This document shows positions 8,561 to 18,650 of a DNA stretch of 64,000 nt, in pieces; within the stretch, counting starts at the first letter, position 1, and every line of letters begins with the position of its first letter. The position numbers and the translations under genes were made by a program. This DNA comes from Desulforapulum autotrophicum (GTDB lineage: Bacteria; Desulfobacterota; Desulfobacteria; Desulfobacterales; Desulfolunaceae), in the NCBI GenBank assembly GCA_020723285.1, contig DYJE01000024.1, positions 1 through 64,000 of the forward strand. The letters run 5' to 3'. A model generated the notes under the pieces. That model worked only from the letters and a program-made list of their open reading frames with translations. It did no database searches and was not told the origin of the DNA.

Positions 8561-9556
8561 ATGGCTCATCTTACCTTTCTGATCGACCAGGGCTGTCTGT
8601 CATCGGCTGTCTGCGGTTCGGTGGACGCTTTTTCCATCGCCAACATGATGTGGCTCTTTTTGCGGGGGGGAACCGGGGCCCCCCTGTTCAGGACGAGCAT
8701 CACATCCGCTGACGGGAAACCGGTGCTGGCCAACGGCGGCATCATGCTCCAGCCCGATTCGTCCATCACGGATGCACGGGATCTCGATATCATCGTCATT
8801 CCGGCGTATCTTCCCCCTTTCGATCTTGAAAACCAGCGCACGGAAACCCTCTGCGCCTGGTTAAGGGAACAGCATGAAAAAGGCGTGACCATCGCCGCCA
8901 CCTGCACCGGCACCTTCCTTCTCGCCAGATCAGGCCTTCTTGACGGAAAAACCGCCACCACCAACTGGCAGTTCGCCCCGATGTTCAAGCGGATGTTCCC
9001 TTCGGTTGATCTGAGGGCTGACAGGATCCTCACCGAAGATCATGGAATATATTGCACCGGCGCGGCCACGGCGTTCATGGATCTCTGCCTCCACCTCATC
9101 GAGAAATTCGGTTCCGAAGACCTGGCAAGGATCTGTTCCAAAACACTGCTCATCGACCCGGACCGTCAGAGTCAAAGCCCTTACATCATGTACGACTTCT
9201 GGAAAAACCACACCGACGACGCCGTGCTGAAATCCCAGAACTGGATGGAGGCCCACTACGCCAGCCCCATCACCCTTGACGACATCGCCGGGGCCGCCGG
9301 GCTGAGCCCGCGGCATTTCATCCGGCGCTTCAAGAAGGCCACCGGTGAACCGCCCATTGCCTATCTTCAGCTTCTTCGCATTGAAAACGCCAAACGGAAA
9401 CTCGAAAGCACCCGGGACTCTGTCAACGAAATCACATGGAACGTGGGCTACGAGGATATCAACTCGTTTCGCCGGCTGTTCAAAAAACACACGGGGCTTT
9501 CTCCCAAGGAGTACAGAAACAAGTTTGCCCGTCAGCCGATGGCCCCGTACAGATAA
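8561..9556 (+). CDS. GlxA-family transcriptional regulator (DJ-1/PfpI-like domain plus AraC HTH)
   Basis: A 331-residue regulator. The N-terminal ~190 residues form a DJ-1/PfpI-like domain (LTFLIDQGCLSSAVCGSVDA; ATCTGTFLLARSGLLDG, with Cys at the nucleophile-elbow position; TTNWQFAP). The C-terminal ~100 residues are an AraC/XylS double helix-turn-helix (ITLDDIAGAAGLSPRHFIRRFKK; VNEITWNVGYEDINSFRRLFKK). Related proteins sense small amine or amide metabolites and activate catabolic genes. The ATG at 8561 is chosen for its AGAGGA site seven bases upstream; a longer frame from 8456 has no such site. It is divergent from the activase fusion across a 136-base gap, so that gene is the natural candidate target. 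Confidence 0.88.
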   Translation: MAHLTFLIDQGCLSSAVCGSVDAFSIANMMWLFLRGGTGAPLFRTSITSADGKPVLANGGIMLQPDSSITDARDLDIIVIPAYLPPFDLENQRTETLCAWLREQHEKGVTIAATCTGTFLLARSGLLDGKTATTNWQFAPMFKRMFPSVDLRADRILTEDHGIYCTGAATAFMDLCLHLIEKFGSEDLARICSKTLLIDPDRQSQSPYIMYDFWKNHTDDAVLKSQNWMEAHYASPITLDDIAGAAGLSPRHFIRRFKKATGEPPIAYLQLLRIENAKRKLESTRDSVNEITWNVGYEDINSFRRLFKKHTGLSPKEYRNKFARQPMAPYR

Positions 9557-9789
9557 CGTTATCGCATTTTCCCTGCAAACCCTGACGGTTCATGGTGAAA
9601 AACAGTCCGGACGTTCTGTGCTGTTTACACTGCCACAATTTTCATATAAAATAACATCCTAAACTAACCGTATTTAAAAGCATTTCATCATCAAGATCCG
9701 ATCAGAATAACGTGTGAAACCAACAAGCAAGATCGTGAATCCCGCTTCATAAGTTCTGCGACAACTGTGTCACTCTGAGGATTGAAACG

Positions 9790-12700
9790 ATGCCGAAAAG
9801 CCACAACCAGGCTCACGATAAAAAAAAATTGCCCCGCTTATACCCGGTTGTTCTGGTTTTTGCCATTCTTGCCACAGGTTCGGGCATGATATGGAAAACA
9901 GCTGTCAACACCGACAGGAAAGTCCGGTCGGATCTCATTCATCAGGCCACCATGGCGGCACGGGCAATCAATGTGGAGCACCTGAAATCCCTCGCGGGAA
10001 CTTCGGCAGACCTTGAAAACCCCAGTTATCTTCGGCTTAAAGACCAGTCTGTCGCTTATAAAAACGCACAGACTGCGTCACTTTCCGTGTATTTTCTCAG
10101 CCGTAATTCCAAAGGAGGGATTTTCTATTACCTGAACAGCGAGCCTTCATCCTCACGGGAACATGTAAAACCCGGTCAGCCTTACAACGAACCCACGGAT
10201 GGAATCCGTCAGGTTTTCGCAAAGAGAATCCCCTGGGTCAGGGGACCTTATTCGTCACATTATGGCAGCAGGATGTCGGTATTTATCCCCATTCATGATC
10301 CCAAGACAGTTCTTCAGGATTTTTCCGCCCCCGATGACGCCAAAAACATGGTGGACAAAGCCATTTCATTTTACCGGGCCCATGGAAAAGCGAGGTTCCT
10401 CGAAGAAATCAACAACCCCAACGGGCTTTTCAGACAAGGGGATCTCTACGCCTTTGTCTATGACCGAAACATGACCATGCTGGCCCATCCGGTGAAACCG
10501 GGTCTGGTTGGCGAGAATCTTCTCAATAAAAAAGACTGGCCGGGCGGCAAGTATTTCAGGCGGGAAATCCGGGATGTGGTCCTGACCCATAACCAAGGCT
10601 GGGTGGATTACGAATACGACAATCCGGCCAATGGCCAGAAAGAACCGAAAACAACCTATGCCGAAGCTGTGGACGGCATGATTGTCTGTTCCGGAGCTTA
10701 CAAGGGAACCGGGGCCATCGTGGCCATTCTCGGGATCGACGCGGATGCGGGAATCTGGATCCGTGAAATCCTGAAATCGGTGATCCCTCCGGGCCTTCTG
10801 ACATTCGGTCTTGTTTTCATCGTCATATCCTACCGCTTGTCATTGTCACGAAAGAATCGGCAAACCACACAAAGAAAAATTCGGTCCCTGCCGCTGGAAT
10901 CCCGTGCCGTCTTGTCCGCCGGGATTCTGCTGTCCATCGTATTTGCATGGTACATCCACCAGAACGGACTCCGGGATCGCTCGGAAGCGTTCATGAAGCT
11001 GTCTGAAAGCCGGGTACGGCAGATCACCGACAGCCTACACAACTTAAGAGATATCGAACTGACCGGCCTCTCGCAGTTCTTTGAAAGCTGTAAGGCCGTA
11101 TCCTCTTACGAATTCGCTCATTTTTCTCAATACCTGACCCCGAATCCCATGATCCGGGCATGGGCCTTTGTACCCATTGTCCATTCCCGCGACGCGGCGC
11201 GTTTTGAAAAAATCACCAGGGACTCGGGCCTTAAGGATTTCATGATTTACCGGGATCAGTTCCCAGCAACCTCAGCCCCGGCCCAGGAGCAGACTCTGCT
11301 TTACCCTGTTCTCCATATCGCCCCGTCTCATCCGGAAAATCAGAAACTTATCGGTCTCAATATCGGCTCGATCCCCCTTTTCAACGCTGTTCTGTCTGAA
11401 GTGGAACGTTCCGGTTTCCCCACTTCAACCCCGCCCTTTCTTATGGAGACAGTCACCGGACGGCGCAAAGGTCTCATGATTTTTCATCCGATTCATTCAC
11501 CCGGTCCTGCCGAAGCGCTTCAAGGATTCGCCATGGCCGTTCTCAACATCGACACCCTGCTTTGGAGTGCCATACCGGACAATTCGATCATCATGGATCT
11601 GTCGTTCATTCACGGCAACGGGGAATGCGAACCCATTGTTTCGTCATGGGACAAAACCAGCGAACGGAATGACGATCTGGCCTGTTCCTTTCCCGTTTTC
11701 GCCTTCGGGAAAGTATACCTGATCACAACCCATGCCGGACCGGAATTCACCAGCCTGTACTCGGTGTGGCAAGGCTGGACAGCCCTTTTGACCGGCATCA
11801 TGATTTCCTGCGGCATCACCCTGATCATGGGCCTGTTTTTAAAAAGACGCGAAGAGCTTGAACGGCTGATTGTCGAAAGAACCGAAGCACTCCGTGAAAG
11901 CGAAACCATGCACCGGCAGCTTTTCGAATGCTCGCCGGATGCTTACCTCCTTCTGGACAACCATGTGTTCACCGCCTGCAACGATTCAGCCCTGGCCATG
12001 CTGGGTATGAACAGGGCTCAGCTTGTGGGCCTTAAACCTGCGGATCTGTCTCCCCTTCGTCAGCCTGACGGTTCCCTGTCCTCCGACAAAGCGCAAACCA
12101 TCCTCAAAACGGCCCTCGAAAAAGGTTCGACCCGTTTTGAATGGGTTCATACAAAACAATCGGGGGAACCGTTCTGGGTCGATGTTTCACTGGCCGTCAT
12201 TCCCAAACAGGGTCTTCAGCGTTTTCTTGTGGCCTGGCGAGACATCACGGAACGAAAGCACACGGAAAATGCTTTACTTGAAAACGAAGCCCTCCAGCGC
12301 CTGCTTCTGGCCAACCTTCCCGTGGGGGTCATGATCATCGATCCCGACACGAGGACCATCGAGAAGGTCAACGAACATCTTGTAAAACTGTTTGGTTATT
12401 CGGAAAAGAATCTTGTGGGTCAGCGTTGCCATTCCATTCTTTGTCCTGCCAGTGAAAAGGAATGCCCGGTCTGCGATCTTGGGATCACCGTCGAAAACTC
12501 TGAGCGCGGCATACTGCGCCATGACGGCTCATGCCTTCAGGTCCTTAAAACCGTCAAACGGATTCAGATGGGCGGCAAAGAAAAGCTCCTGGAATGCCTG
12601 CTGGACATTTCCGAACGGAAAAAAGCCGAAGCGGAACTTCAGGAAACGAACCGGCAGCTTGAAGAAGCCATTTCACGGGCCAATGACATGGCCTTGCGGG

Positions 12701-14670
12701 CCGAGATGGCAAGCATTGCCAAAGGTGAGTTTCTGGCCAACATGAGTCATGAAATACGAACCCCCATGAACGGTGTGATCGGCATGACGCGTCTTCTTCT
12801 GGACACCCGGCTTGACGAAGAGCAGAGAACCTTCACCGAAACCGTGATGAACAGCGCGGAATCCCTTTTGGCCCTTTTGAACGACATCCTTGATTTTTCA
12901 AAAATCGAAGCCGGAAAAATCGAAATGGAGATTATTGATTTTGATTTAAGACGGTTTCTCGAAGATTTTTCAGGCATCATGGGCATGCGGGCCCTTGAAA
13001 AAAATCTGGAAATGATCTGCTCCGTTGCTCCGGAAGTCCCTAACCTTCTTAAGGGTGATCCCGGACGCCTGAGACAGATTCTCCTCAACCTGACGGGCAA
13101 CGCGCTGAAATTCACACAAAAGGGTGAAGTGACCGTCCATGTTCAGTGTATCACCCAAACCGAACATTCCGTTGTGCTGCGCTTCTCGGTCAAAGACACC
13201 GGAATCGGCATTCCCAATGACAGAATCCCCCATCTTTTCAGCAAATTCACCCAGGCCGACGCCTCCACCACACGCAAATACGGTGGAACAGGACTGGGAT
13301 TGGCCATTTCCAAAGAACTGGTCAAGCTCATGAACGGAGACATCGGCGTCGACAGCCAGGAAAATCAGGGTTCCGAATTCTGGTTCACCGCCTGTTTCGT
13401 AAGACAACCCGTCCATGGAGCCGATACAGATTCACGGCCGGAAAACCTGGAGGGGGTTCGCGTCCTTGTGGTGGATGATAACCGCTCCTGCCGGACAGCG
13501 ATTGTGGATCAGTGCAAGACCTGGGGACTGGATGCCGAAGATGCGCCGGATGGCCCCATGGGAATCAAGGCCATATACCGGGCCAGGGAAGAAGGCTCTC
13601 CATTCAGACTTGTCCTTGCGGATCTTCATATGCCCGGAATGGACGGCATCACCTTTTCAAGGGCTGTCAAAACCGACGAGAGTCTCAAATCCATGGATCT
13701 TGTGCTGATGGTGGCCATGGGCAAGCGACTGGACGCCATCAAGCCTGAAGACGCCGGAATCAAGGCGTTCATCACCAAGCCCGTCAGGCCGTCGGATCTT
13801 CTGGCATGCCTCCAGGCTGTGATCGCAGGAGTTCAGTTCGATGAACCTGAAAACCCGTCAATCAAAAGCTCTGCACTTTACGCCGCAAAGACTCGGCCGG
13901 TAAGGGTTCTAATCGCGGAAGACAATGAAACGAATCAGAAAGTGGCCATGGGTGTTCTCTCCAAAATGGGCATCCAGGCCGACACTGTGGACAACGGCGT
14001 CAAAGCCCTGAAAGCCCTTGAACTTGTATCTTACGATCTCGTTCTGATGGATGTGCAGATGCCGGACATGGACGGCCTGAAAACAACCCGTATCATCCGC
14101 GATATCAAATCCAAGGTAAAAAACCATGATATTCCCATCATCGCCATGACGGCCAGCGCCATGAAAGGCGACAGGGCGCGGTGCATAGAGTCGGGCATGA
14201 ACGATTACATCACTAAGCCCATCGATCCTTTGGCTCTCAATCATGCCCTTCAAAAATGGCTGCCGCCGGACGTCCTGGTTCCAGCCCGTGCACCAGCCCC
14301 ACCCTTTCCCGATCTCAAGGGCGACCGATCGGGTTCACCGGAGATCTGGGACCGTAAAGATCTCTTTTCCCGCATGATGAACGACCCGGATCTTGTGTCA
14401 ACGATCACCCTCGCTTTTTTGAGATGCACCCCCAAAGAATTGGAGTCCCTGTCCCAAGATCTTGAGACAGGGAATGTGGAAGGCTCGTTCCGTCTGACTC
14501 ACATGCTCAAAGGATCATCAGCCAACGTGGGAGGCAAAGCCATGAGCGCCGTTGCGGGAAAAATGGAATCGTACTGTGAACAGAATCTCCTCAAGGACGC
14601 CCTGGCACTCCTGCCCCAATTAAATGAGCAGTTCGGCCTTCTGAAAGAAGCCCTGGAGAATGACAGGTGA
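9790..14670 (+). CDS. Hybrid sensor histidine kinase with Cache, CHASE, two PAS, two receivers and HPt
   Basis: A 1626-residue membrane phosphorelay protein. Transmembrane segments lie near residues 18-36, 330-352, 372-390 and 660-682. Between the first two is a periplasmic Cache-like sensor; between the last two a CHASE-like sensor ([13 protein letters not shown]). Cytoplasmic order: PAS (~706-820), PAS (~834-950), dimerisation domain with phospho-acceptor His987 in [10 protein letters not shown], ATPase domain (~1090-1210; [16 protein letters not shown]), receiver 1 (Asp1278), receiver 2 (Asp1421 in [10 protein letters not shown]) and a C-terminal HPt with His1571 in [13 protein letters not shown]. 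Two stacked extracytoplasmic sensors in one chain are unusual. No output regulator is adjacent; the protein ends 14 bases from a convergent thioesterase gene. Confidence 0.9.
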   Translation: MPKSHNQAHDKKKLPRLYPVVLVFAILATGSGMIWKTAVNTDRKVRSDLIHQATMAARAINVEHLKSLAGTSADLENPSYLRLKDQSVAYKNAQTASLSVYFLSRNSKGGIFYYLNSEPSSSREHVKPGQPYNEPTDGIRQVFAKRIPWVRGPYSSHYGSRMSVFIPIHDPKTVLQDFSAPDDAKNMVDKAISFYRAHGKARFLEEINNPNGLFRQGDLYAFVYDRNMTMLAHPVKPGLVGENLLNKKDWPGGKYFRREIRDVVLTHNQGWVDYEYDNPANGQKEPKTTYAEAVDGMIVCSGAYKGTGAIVAILGIDADAGIWIREILKSVIPPGLLTFGLVFIVISYRLSLSRKNRQTTQRKIRSLPLESRAVLSAGILLSIVFAWYIHQNGLRDRSEAFMKLSESRVRQITDSLHNLRDIELTGLSQFFESCKAVSSYEFAHFSQYLTPNPMIRAWAFVPIVHSRDAARFEKITRDSGLKDFMIYRDQFPATSAPAQEQTLLYPVLHIAPSHPENQKLIGLNIGSIPLFNAVLSEVERSGFPTSTPPFLMETVTGRRKGLMIFHPIHSPGPAEALQGFAMAVLNIDTLLWSAIPDNSIIMDLSFIHGNGECEPIVSSWDKTSERNDDLACSFPVFAFGKVYLITTHAGPEFTSLYSVWQGWTALLTGIMISCGITLIMGLFLKRREELERLIVERTEALRESETMHRQLFECSPDAYLLLDNHVFTACNDSALAMLGMNRAQLVGLKPADLSPLRQPDGSLSSDKAQTILKTALEKGSTRFEWVHTKQSGEPFWVDVSLAVIPKQGLQRFLVAWRDITERKHTENALLENEALQRLLLANLPVGVMIIDPDTRTIEKVNEHLVKLFGYSEKNLVGQRCHSILCPASEKECPVCDLGITVENSERGILRHDGSCLQVLKTVKRIQMGGKEKLLECLLDISERKKAEAELQETNRQLEEAISRANDMALRAEMASIAKGEFLANMSHEIRTPMNGVIGMTRLLLDTRLDEEQRTFTETVMNSAESLLALLNDILDFSKIEAGKIEMEIIDFDLRRFLEDFSGIMGMRALEKNLEMICSVAPEVPNLLKGDPGRLRQILLNLTGNALKFTQKGEVTVHVQCITQTEHSVVLRFSVKDTGIGIPNDRIPHLFSKFTQADASTTRKYGGTGLGLAISKELVKLMNGDIGVDSQENQGSEFWFTACFVRQPVHGADTDSRPENLEGVRVLVVDDNRSCRTAIVDQCKTWGLDAEDAPDGPMGIKAIYRAREEGSPFRLVLADLHMPGMDGITFSRAVKTDESLKSMDLVLMVAMGKRLDAIKPEDAGIKAFITKPVRPSDLLACLQAVIAGVQFDEPENPSIKSSALYAAKTRPVRVLIAEDNETNQKVAMGVLSKMGIQADTVDNGVKALKALELVSYDLVLMDVQMPDMDGLKTTRIIRDIKSKVKNHDIPIIAMTASAMKGDRARCIESGMNDYITKPIDPLALNHALQKWLPPDVLVPARAPAPPFPDLKGDRSGSPEIWDRKDLFSRMMNDPDLVSTITLAFLRCTPKELESLSQDLETGNVEGSFRLTHMLKGSSANVGGKAMSAVAGKMESYCEQNLLKDALALLPQLNEQFGLLKEALENDR

Positions 14671-14684
14671 CGGCCACTGGTCAT

Positions 14685-15218
14685 CTATTCGTCGGTCAGT
14701 TTTTCAGCGATCAGTTTCTGTTTCAAGAGTTCACGGGCTTTCTGATCGTTTTCATGAATTTTCTTGAGGGCCAGCCAGGCCTTTTTTCTCATCAGGGCAT
14801 CCTTGTTTCTTCTTTTTTCGTCGTCCGTTTCAAAGATGATCTCAGGGACCGATTCGTTTTCAGCCACGCCCAAAGCCACAAATGTGAGATAGGCCGATGC
14901 AACATGGCGTTTTTCTCCGGTCAGGAGGTCTTCGGCGTCTACCCGTGCGCCGATTTCCATGGATGTACGTCCTGCATGGTTGATACTGGCCTTCACTGTG
15001 ACAAAGTTACCCACATACACTTTGTTGTGAAAATCAATGCGGTCGATGGATGCCGTCACAGGAATTTTCCGGGAATGACGTGCCGCGACGACTCCCGCCG
15101 CATTGTCGATTTCCTTCATGATGGCCCCGCCGTGCACGAGTCCGGCGGGGTTTGCGTCCTGGGGCTGCATGAGAAGGGAAATGGTCACTGAAGTTTCCTG
15201 TACTGTTTTTGCGCTCAT
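14685..15218 (-). CDS. Acyl-CoA thioesterase, hotdog fold (YciA/BACH type)
   Basis: A 177-residue hotdog-fold thioesterase that hydrolyses acyl-CoA to free acid and CoA. The family motif is clear: MQPQDANPAGLVHGGAIMKEIDNAAG, with the catalytic Asp in the helix after VHGG, then the HRIDFHNKVYVGNFVTVKA-like strand pair (here DRIDFHNKVYVGN). The last ~50 residues are a charged helical extension beyond the core (DDEKRRNKDALMRKKAWLALKK), also seen in some homologues. The start at 15218 is supported by GGAGAG just upstream; the longer frame adds 52 atypical residues. Substrate range is not visible from sequence. Confidence 0.88.
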   Translation of the reverse strand: MSAKTVQETSVTISLLMQPQDANPAGLVHGGAIMKEIDNAAGVVAARHSRKIPVTASIDRIDFHNKVYVGNFVTVKASINHAGRTSMEIGARVDAEDLLTGEKRHVASAYLTFVALGVAENESVPEIIFETDDEKRRNKDALMRKKAWLALKKIHENDQKARELLKQKLIAEKLTDE

Positions 15219-15453
15219 CGTCTCTCCAATTCGTTGTTGCTGTGGTTGACACACTGTTTTAAGGGCCTTCTTACAAATGATGACCCGGATCAAATCCGTT
15301 TTCAAGAATCCGCTTGGGACAGCATAATTCATGCCATGCCTTTGTTTGCCCACCGGTGACTCAGAATAAAACAATGATTTGATTTAAGTCAATGAACCGG
15401 TTCATCAGGGGGTGTATGATTCAGATCTAACATGAAAACAAACGAGGGGAAAG

Positions 15454-16284
15454 ATGATGAAATGGACGGATGAAGCGGAAGCGGCACTGGGCAAAGTTCC
15501 TTTTTTTGTAAGGAAAAAAGTCAGGGCCCGGGTCGAAAAAGAAGCCCACGAAGAAAACAAGACAACGGTCACCCTCTCTGAAGTCAGGGCCACACAGTCC
15601 CGGTTCCTGTCAAACATGAAATCGGACATCAAGGGTTATCAGATCGAAACCTGTTTCGGACAGACCGGCTGCCCCAACAGATGTGTCTCAGGAGACACCC
15701 TGATGGAACGCCTTGAGCACCTTTTCAAAAGCCAGGATCTTCTGGGATTTCTGAGGAAAAACGTCAAAGGGGACCTCAAGTACCATCATGAATTCCGTGT
15801 GGGTATCGCCGAATGCCCCAACGCCTGCTCCCAACCCCAGATCCGTGACATTTCCATTATCGGCGCATCAGTCCCCAGGGTGTCCGATACTCCGTGCACC
15901 CGTTGCATGGCCTGTGTGGAAACGTGTAAAGAATCGTCCATCCGCTTTGAACCCTCTTCCATAAAACCTGACATAGACATGATGTCCTGCGTCACATGCG
16001 GTGCCTGCGTCGAGGTTTGCCCCACAGGCACCCTCGCATGCCGTGAATCCGGCTACAGGGTTCAGCTGGGCGGACGGCTTGGTCGTCATCCACGGCTGGC
16101 CCAGGAAATTCCCGGTATTTTTTCGGAAGACCAGGTCGTCGAACTGGTTCGTTGCTGCATCCTTTTCTATAAAAAACACAGCCTCAACGGCGAACGCTTC
16201 GCCCGGATTTTCAACTTGGAAACCGATCTTGATTCCGATATTTTCTCTTCTTTCACGTCGCATCTTACCCGGAAAGCACCTTGA
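15454..16284 (+). CDS. Small siroheme sulfite/nitrite-reductase-like protein with two 4Fe-4S clusters
   Basis: A 276-residue iron-sulfur hemoprotein. The first ~50 residues match the PCP_red-like module (WTDEAEAALGKVPFFVRKKVR). Then comes a nitrite/sulfite reductase half-domain with the siroheme-4Fe-4S ligand pattern C-x5-C (CFGQTGC) and C-x3-C (CPNAC). A ferredoxin insert gives two more clusters (CTRCMACVETC; CVTCGACVEVCPTG). The layout recalls AsrC, the catalytic subunit of anaerobic sulfite reductase, and the low-molecular-weight sulfite reductases of anaerobes, but no asrA or asrB is beside it, so the electron donor and true substrate are unknown. The start has GAGGGG a few bases upstream. 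A cytoplasmic location is likely, since no signal peptide is seen. Confidence 0.85.
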   Translation: MMKWTDEAEAALGKVPFFVRKKVRARVEKEAHEENKTTVTLSEVRATQSRFLSNMKSDIKGYQIETCFGQTGCPNRCVSGDTLMERLEHLFKSQDLLGFLRKNVKGDLKYHHEFRVGIAECPNACSQPQIRDISIIGASVPRVSDTPCTRCMACVETCKESSIRFEPSSIKPDIDMMSCVTCGACVEVCPTGTLACRESGYRVQLGGRLGRHPRLAQEIPGIFSEDQVVELVRCCILFYKKHSLNGERFARIFNLETDLDSDIFSSFTSHLTRKAP

Positions 16285-16413
16285 CATCCACTTCATTCAC
16301 AGCCTCAGGTAATCATTCGATCAGGAAATCCATGTATTGAATTTACCATCAACATCTTCCTGGTTTCGTTCGGTAAGCGGCACAATTGAAATCCCCACTG
16401 GGGTGTGTGAGTA

Positions 16414-16450
16414 TTGACATAAATCATACCATTGATTATACTTTTGGTAT
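16414..16450 (+). promoter_or_regulatory. Promoter and operator of the mazEF-like operon
   Basis: A near-perfect promoter: TTGACA (16414-16419), 17 bases, TATACT (16437-16442). An inverted repeat ATACCA (16426-16431) and TGGTAT (16445-16450) straddles the -10, as expected for autorepression by the antitoxin. GGAGG at 16461-16465 is the ribosome binding site of the first gene. Confidence 0.7.
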
Positions 16451-16473
16451 AATTTTTTTTGGAGGAACAATAA

Positions 16474-16722
16474 ATGCCAAATATCAAAACAGCAATTTCA
16501 ATTGAAAAACCAATTTATGAAAAAATGGATATGCTCGCTAAAAACTTCAAAGTGTCAAGAAGCTTCATTTTTTCTTTAGCTGCCAAGGAATTTATTCAGC
16601 GGCATCAAAACGATGAATTGTTTCAACAAATTAACAAGGCTTATGATGACCAATCAGAACCTGAACCCTTGGTTTCCAAAATGCGCTCAAAACACTATGA
16701 ATTGGTGAAAGAACAATGGTAA
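16474..16722 (+). CDS. Ribbon-helix-helix antitoxin of MazF/PemK-like toxin
   Basis: An 82-residue protein with a CopG/Arc-like ribbon-helix-helix N-terminus (KTAISIEKPIYEKMDMLAKNFKVSRS), a fold that binds DNA as a dimer, and an acidic C-terminal half that would neutralise the toxin. The last codons overlap the toxin gene by seven bases, giving translational coupling. A strong ribosome binding site (GGAGG) is eight bases before the ATG. The pair is AT-richer than the genes on either side, a sign of transfer. It is not the canonical MazE fold (AbrB-like), so only 'MazF-associated RHH antitoxin' is claimed. Confidence 0.85.
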   Translation: MPNIKTAISIEKPIYEKMDMLAKNFKVSRSFIFSLAAKEFIQRHQNDELFQQINKAYDDQSEPEPLVSKMRSKHYELVKEQW

Positions 16723-17072
16723 TTAAACAAGGTGAAATATATTGGATTGAATTAAATGAGCCAAAAGGTTCAGAACCTGGTTATCGTCATCCGCACCTTG
16801 TTTTGCAAAACAATCTGTTTAATCAAAGCCGAATCAATACAGTTGTTGTTTGTGCCTTAACGTCGAATCTTAAAAGAGGCAGTGCTCCAGGAAATGTAAT
16901 TTTAAAAAAAGGTGAGGCCAATATCTCGAAAAAAAGTGTCATTAACATATCTCAAATATTTACAGTTAATAAAAATGATCTGATCGAAAAGATAGGTATT
17001 TTGTCAAAAGAGCGGTTTTCCCAGGTTTTAGAAGGGGTAAATCTTTTAATGGAGCCAAGAGAAATGGACTAA
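16716..17072 (+). CDS. MazF/PemK-family endoribonuclease toxin
   Basis: A 118-residue type II toxin. The opening KQGEIYWIELNEPKGSEPGYRHPHLVLQN is the MazF/PemK signature: a beta-strand, then GSE-x-GYRHPHLV, whose conserved basic residue lies at the RNA cleavage site in the family. The following strand (INTVVVCALTSNL) is also typical. The family cleaves mRNA at short sequence motifs; the motif for this one cannot be read from sequence. The frame is full length and uninterrupted, unlike the higB and vapC toxins in this window. It overlaps the antitoxin by seven bases. Confidence 0.9.
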   Translation: MVIKQGEIYWIELNEPKGSEPGYRHPHLVLQNNLFNQSRINTVVVCALTSNLKRGSAPGNVILKKGEANISKKSVINISQIFTVNKNDLIEKIGILSKERFSQVLEGVNLLMEPREMD

Positions 17073-17211
17073 CGATCCGGTGTCCAACAAGCCCCTTGCA
17101 CACCGTTTTCGCTCATCGCGCCAGCCGGGTGAAGGCCAGCGTTACTTTCGCATTTCAATCTGATAACATCCGGCAACACTCATTTTAACACATACGGATG
17201 AAGGAGACCCC

Positions 17212-18369
17212 ATGCTAAACTTCAGTTTTCACAACCCCACCCGGATACACTTCGGCAAGAACCAGATCAGAAAATTATCCCATGAAATCCCCAGAGACGC
17301 ACGGGTGCTCATCATGTACGGGGGCGGTTCCGTAAAAAAAACAGGGCTTCTCGATAAAATAAAGATTGTTCTTAAAGATTACGATATCGGCGAATTCGAA
17401 GGCATCGAGCCCAATCCGTCCTATGAAACCCTGATGCACTGCGTGGATAAAGTCAGAAATGAAAACTATGATTTTCTTCTGGCCGTGGGCGGGGGGTCTG
17501 TCATCGACGGTACGAAATTCGTGGCGGCCGCGGCTCTTTACAACGGGGAACCCTGGGACATCCTGAAAACCTTCGGTTCCGGAATCACGGAAGCCCTTCC
17601 CTTCGGAACCGTCCTCACCATTCCGGCCACAGGTTCGGAGATGAACAGCGGGTCCGTGATCACACGCCATTCGGAACAATCCAAACTATTCTTTACAAAT
17701 CCCCATGTTTTTCCCTTTTTTTCCATTCTCGATCCAGAGCTTACCTTCACCCTGCCGAAAAAACAGATCGGCAACGGCGTGGTGGACGCCTTCACCCATG
17801 TCATGGAACAGTACATGACCTATCCCGTGAACGCCCACATTCAGGACCGTTTTTCCGAAGGACTGCTGCTCACCCTCATCGACCAGGGGCCCAAAGCGCT
17901 CAAAGAGCCGGAAAACTACCACCTCAGGGCCAACATCATGTGGTGCGCCACCCTGGCTCTGAACGGGCTTATCGGGTCAGGTGTTCCCCAGGACTGGTCA
18001 ACCCATATGATCGGCCATGAAATCACGGCCCTGTACGGCCTGGACCACGCCCAGACCCTGGCCATTGTCCTTCCTGCCATGCTTACAGTGAGAAAAGCCG
18101 ATAAAAAAGAAAAACTCCTCCAGTATGGTGAACGGATCTGGCGAATAACTCAGGGAGATGACGAATCGAGAATGGACGATACCATTGAAAAAACGAAAGA
18201 GTTTTTCCATGTCATGGGGTTGAAAACAAGACTGTCCGATTATGAGATCCCGCACGAAGGCATTGATGCCATCATGACCCAGCTGGGCCGTCACGGCATG
18301 GTTCTTTTAGGGGAAAGACAGGATGTTAACCCGGCTGTTTGCCGGAAAGTCCTTGAACTGTGTTATTGA
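17212..18369 (+). CDS. Iron-containing alcohol dehydrogenase, YqhD/butanol dehydrogenase type
   Basis: A 385-residue group III alcohol dehydrogenase that interconverts aldehydes and primary alcohols with NAD(P)H. The nucleotide-binding motif GGGSVID is near residue 97 and the family's FSFHNPTRIHFGK opening is present. Metal ligands are the Asp and His of VVDAFTHVMEQ and the two His of HMIGHEITALYGLDHAQTLAI. The sequence resembles the YqhD/BDH subgroup, usually NADPH-preferring with broad aldehyde range. It is monocistronic, following a 140-base gap after mazF; an AAGGAG site precedes the ATG. Role inferred: disposal of reducing equivalents or aldehydes during fermentation. Confidence 0.9.
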   Translation: MLNFSFHNPTRIHFGKNQIRKLSHEIPRDARVLIMYGGGSVKKTGLLDKIKIVLKDYDIGEFEGIEPNPSYETLMHCVDKVRNENYDFLLAVGGGSVIDGTKFVAAAALYNGEPWDILKTFGSGITEALPFGTVLTIPATGSEMNSGSVITRHSEQSKLFFTNPHVFPFFSILDPELTFTLPKKQIGNGVVDAFTHVMEQYMTYPVNAHIQDRFSEGLLLTLIDQGPKALKEPENYHLRANIMWCATLALNGLIGSGVPQDWSTHMIGHEITALYGLDHAQTLAIVLPAMLTVRKADKKEKLLQYGERIWRITQGDDESRMDDTIEKTKEFFHVMGLKTRLSDYEIPHEGIDAIMTQLGRHGMVLLGERQDVNPAVCRKVLELCY

Positions 18370-18396
18370 TGGATTGTTTTTATAAAAAAAAAGGAA

Positions 18397-18580
18397 CTTG
18401 CGGAAAACGGCACTGAACTTTCACACCGGCTCTCTGCTTCCGATGGGAAAAATCCAGCGACGAATTTCCGCAAGCTCTTCACTCTCAGGTATCTGTGATG
18501 ATTTTCTGTGAGGTGTGGGCTCTGAGCCCGCAAGAAGTCACATCGTTAAGGAGACACACCGGCTCTGCGTTTCCGGTGTG
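18397..18580. other. Structured intergenic region between convergent genes
   Basis: The 281-base gap between the alcohol dehydrogenase and the convergent OFA transporter has no gene but much pairing potential. A 10-base inverted repeat (18397-18406 with 18465-18474) would close a long hairpin; CACACCGG/CCGGTGTG (18555-18562, 18573-18580) forms a second hairpin; and CACACCGGCTCT occurs twice (18422-18433, 18555-18566). It may be a terminator cluster or a small RNA. There is no long T-run directly after either stem. Confidence 0.4.
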
Positions 18581-18650
18581 GGGTGGTCTTTACGGACGTT
18601 GAAAGCTTCTTGCAGACTCTTCACCACTAGCAATCGTTAAAGAAAAGGGA

